DNA from: an uncultured Collinsella sp.
GTDB lineage: Bacteria; Actinomycetota; Coriobacteriia; Coriobacteriales; Coriobacteriaceae
Reading direction: 5' to 3'
Assembly: GCA_938023085.1 (NCBI GenBank)
Contig: CALHDP010000099.1
Location: 1 to 7,502 of the forward strand
Length of the DNA: 7,502 nt
Part shown: one piece after another, positions 6,365-7,502 of the stretch
Layout of the letters: every line of letters starts with the position of its first letter
Position numbering within the stretch: position 1 is the stretch's first letter
The notes under the pieces: model-generated
What the model was told of the DNA's origin: nothing
What the model saw: only the letters and a program-made list of their open reading frames with translations
Databases searched by the model: none
Program-made: the position numbers and the translations under genes

Positions 6365-7303
6365 CTACTTTGCGCTGGTGAGGACGCCGGTGGTGTCGAA
6401 GGCCGGGGTGAAGCTCTCGTCTACCGCGCCGCCCTCTTGCCAGAACATCGTCGTAAAGCCCAAGTCGTCGGCATGGTCGAGCACCTGCTCGTACTCCTCG
6501 CGCGTCACAGCGCGCGCCAGGTCGCCGCCCTGTTCGCGCATGAGGGCATTAGGCGTGTATTGGTTCATGACCGAGATCGGCACGTCGCCCACCGTCTGCC
6601 ACACCAGGTCCAACACGCGGCACGAGTCGTCAGCATGCCCCGGCAGCACCAGGTGGCGCACGATGATGCCGCGCTTCATGAGCCCGTCGTCATCCACCAA
6701 CTCTCCCCCGCGGCGATCGATCTCGCGCGCCATCTGGGCCAGACCCGACACGGCCACGCGCGGGTAGTCCTTAATATGAGAAAGCGACTGCGCAAGCCCG
6801 GCATCGGCATATTTAAAGTCGGTGAGCCACACATCGACCAGGTCGCCCAGCGCCGCCACGGCACTCGCGCGCTCGTAACCACTCGTGTTGTAGACGATCG
6901 GAATGACCAGTCCGCGCATCCGTGCCGCGGCAATCGCGGCCGGCAGCAGGTGCGCGTAGTGTGTCGCCGTCACTAGGTTAATATTGTTCGCACCCTGGTC
7001 CTGCAGTTCCAGCATAATCTCGACCAGGCGCTCAGGCGAAATCTCAAGGCCAAAATTGCCGGTCGAGATCTCGTGGTTCTGGCAGTAGATACATTTAAGC
7101 GAACAGCCGCTAAAGAAGATCGTGCCCGAACCGGCCTCGCCCGAGATAGGCGGCTCCTCCCACATATGAAGCGCGGCGCGGGCCACCTTGAGCGTGTCGT
7201 TAGCACCGCATACGCCGTGCGCGCCCTCATCGCGCGCCGCACCGCAACGGCGCGGACACAAATGGCAGGCGGGCGAAAAAAGTTCGGTCAACGACGTCGG
7301 CAT
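6365..7303 (-). CDS. Radical SAM protein, PflX/COG1313-type (pyruvate formate-lyase activase-like)
   Basis: A 312-residue cytosolic iron-sulfur protein. The radical SAM motif is CSLKCIYC (Cys67, Cys71, Cys74) in the context IFFSGC...CQNHEIS, which would bind a [4Fe-4S] cluster and cleave S-adenosylmethionine. An N-terminal CHLCPRRC (Cys13, 16, 20) with VCG at Cys32 gives a second cysteine cluster. This is typical of the uncharacterised PflX group rather than of classic PflA. The remaining sequence follows the SAM barrel, for example NLVTATHYAH and GIIVRHLVLPGH. No glycyl-radical enzyme lies next to it, so the substrate is unknown. The start at 7303 has GGAG nine bases upstream; a TTG at 7318 in frame would overlap that ribosome site and is rejected. 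It appears to be a single-gene unit. The AmmeMemoRadiSam branch is a less likely alternative, as no partner genes are seen. Confidence 0.88.
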   Translation of the reverse strand: MPTSLTELFSPACHLCPRRCGAARDEGAHGVCGANDTLKVARAALHMWEEPPISGEAGSGTIFFSGCSLKCIYCQNHEISTGNFGLEISPERLVEIMLELQDQGANNINLVTATHYAHLLPAAIAAARMRGLVIPIVYNTSGYERASAVAALGDLVDVWLTDFKYADAGLAQSLSHIKDYPRVAVSGLAQMAREIDRRGGELVDDDGLMKRGIIVRHLVLPGHADDSCRVLDLVWQTVGDVPISVMNQYTPNALMREQGGDLARAVTREEYEQVLDHADDLGFTTMFWQEGGAVDESFTPAFDTTGVLTSAK

Positions 7304-7312
7304 AAAAACATG

Positions 7313-7316
7313 CTCC
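7313..7316 (-). promoter_or_regulatory. Ribosome-binding site of the radical SAM gene
   Basis: GGAG on the minus strand within TTTTGGAGC, nine bases before the ATG at 7303. It decides the start against the in-frame TTG at 7318. Confidence 0.7.
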
Positions 7317-7387
7317 AAAACAACGATTCAGCAGCTCAAACGTAAAGGGCCAGGCCGCGTAGACGGCTCCGTCCCTAAGGCGCCGTA

Positions 7388-7416
7388 ATCGTCCGACACG
7401 ATTTTTGTAATGTCAA
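7388..7416 (-). promoter_or_regulatory. Possible promoter of the radical SAM gene with a 6-5-6 dyad
   Basis: On the minus strand a consensus TTGACA (7416-7411), a 17-base spacer and a poor -10, GACGAT (7393-7388). The start would be near 7381, giving a GC-rich leader of about 78 bases. An inverted repeat AATCGT-N5-ACGATT (7387-7403) covers the -10 and part of the spacer, as an operator would. A weak -10 with a perfect -35 fits a regulated promoter, but no regulator is in view. On the plus strand the dyad is followed by TTT and might instead be a weak terminator. Confidence 0.4.
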
Positions 7417-7418
7417 GA

Positions 7419-7447
7419 CTGGAATCCACAAAGTGCCGCTTTATGAT
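7419..7447 (+). promoter_or_regulatory. Possible sigma-70 promoter reading out of the right edge
   Basis: CTGGAA (7419-7424), 17-base spacer, TATGAT (7442-7447), with a start near 7454. It is back-to-back with the radical SAM promoter and drives the RNA-like sequence described next. Confidence 0.5.
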
Positions 7448-7453
7448 GTAGGT

Positions 7454-7502
7454 ATTCCGCCCCCCGCGGAGCAACTGGGTGAACCGTCGCGTTTATTTAG
7501 GG
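7454..7502 (+). ncRNA. rnpB: Probable 5' end of RNase P RNA, truncated by the window
   Basis: No open frame begins here. The transcript would start with a GC-rich stretch (CCGC-CCCCC-GCGG could close locally or be the P1 5' strand). It continues with CAACTGGGTGAACCGTCGCG, which resembles the P1-P2-P3 entry of bacterial RNase P RNA (E. coli has GACCAGACAGTCGCCGC at this place). The close promoter fits a stable RNA starting at P1. The identification rests on a short remembered pattern and the diagnostic GGAAAGTCCGGGC core is outside the window. The main alternative is a T-box leader, because GGGTGAACCG recalls the GGGTGGNACCGCG box, but there is no room for a stem I after the promoter. Confidence 0.4.

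Noticed and set aside
6289..7375. GGGACGGAGC at 6289-6298 and its inverse at 7366-7375 flanking the radical SAM gene, as if ends of a mobile element
   Set aside because: Ten matching bases are expected by chance many times in a window this size, there is no transposase, no target duplication, and gene composition matches the neighbours.
7362..7384. GACGG-CT-CCGTC and GGCGCC palindromes in the radical SAM leader as a riboswitch
   Set aside because: The loop is only two bases and no known riboswitch core is recognisable; GC-rich sequence makes such palindromes common.
7471..7490. T-box antiterminator motif
   Set aside because: GGGTGAACCG lacks one G of the GGGTGGNACC box, and the promoter just upstream leaves no space for stem I; kept only as an alternative to rnpB.

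Overview
The window reads as ordinary chromosomal DNA from a high-GC, probably anaerobic actinobacterium. Codon use is strongly GC-biased, most genes have Shine-Dalgarno sites of the AAAGG/GGAG type, and there is a PflX-type radical SAM activase-like gene. My best guess is the Coriobacteriia (Collinsella-like). That is an impression from gene content and style, not from a marker gene.

Left part (1-3967), proline metabolism. The 3'-truncated proA lies on the minus strand. A divergent plus-strand gene encodes an S33-family alpha/beta hydrolase resembling proline iminopeptidase. Next comes an intergenic stretch with two degenerate 27-nt tandem repeats and a perfect 18-bp bidirectional terminator, then proB on the minus strand. 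The two first enzymes of proline synthesis, often adjacent as proBA, are here separated by an oppositely oriented gene for a peptidase that would be expected to release proline from peptides.

Middle part (3968-6245). On the minus strand are pncB (nicotinate phosphoribosyltransferase, NAD salvage), a small tail-anchored coiled-coil protein of unknown function, and tRNA-Ala(CGC) with a clear sigma-70 promoter and a strong intrinsic terminator. That terminator lies directly in front of the ribosome-binding site of the small gene.

Right part (6246-7502). A nest of overlapping inverted repeats is followed by a minus-strand radical SAM gene of the PflX/COG1313 type, with an extra N-terminal cysteine cluster. 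Its likely promoter carries a 6-5-6 dyad. Back-to-back with it is a plus-strand promoter candidate, and the last ~50 bases look like the 5' end of a structured RNA, most probably RNase P RNA (rnpB), cut off by the window edge.

I see no phage, IS transposase, CRISPR array, toxin-antitoxin or defence genes. No gap between genes exceeds 300 bases. The most unusual items are the split proBA locus, the repeat/terminator block at 2741-2841, the pseudoknot-capable repeats at 6284-6360, and the unknown tail-anchored protein.
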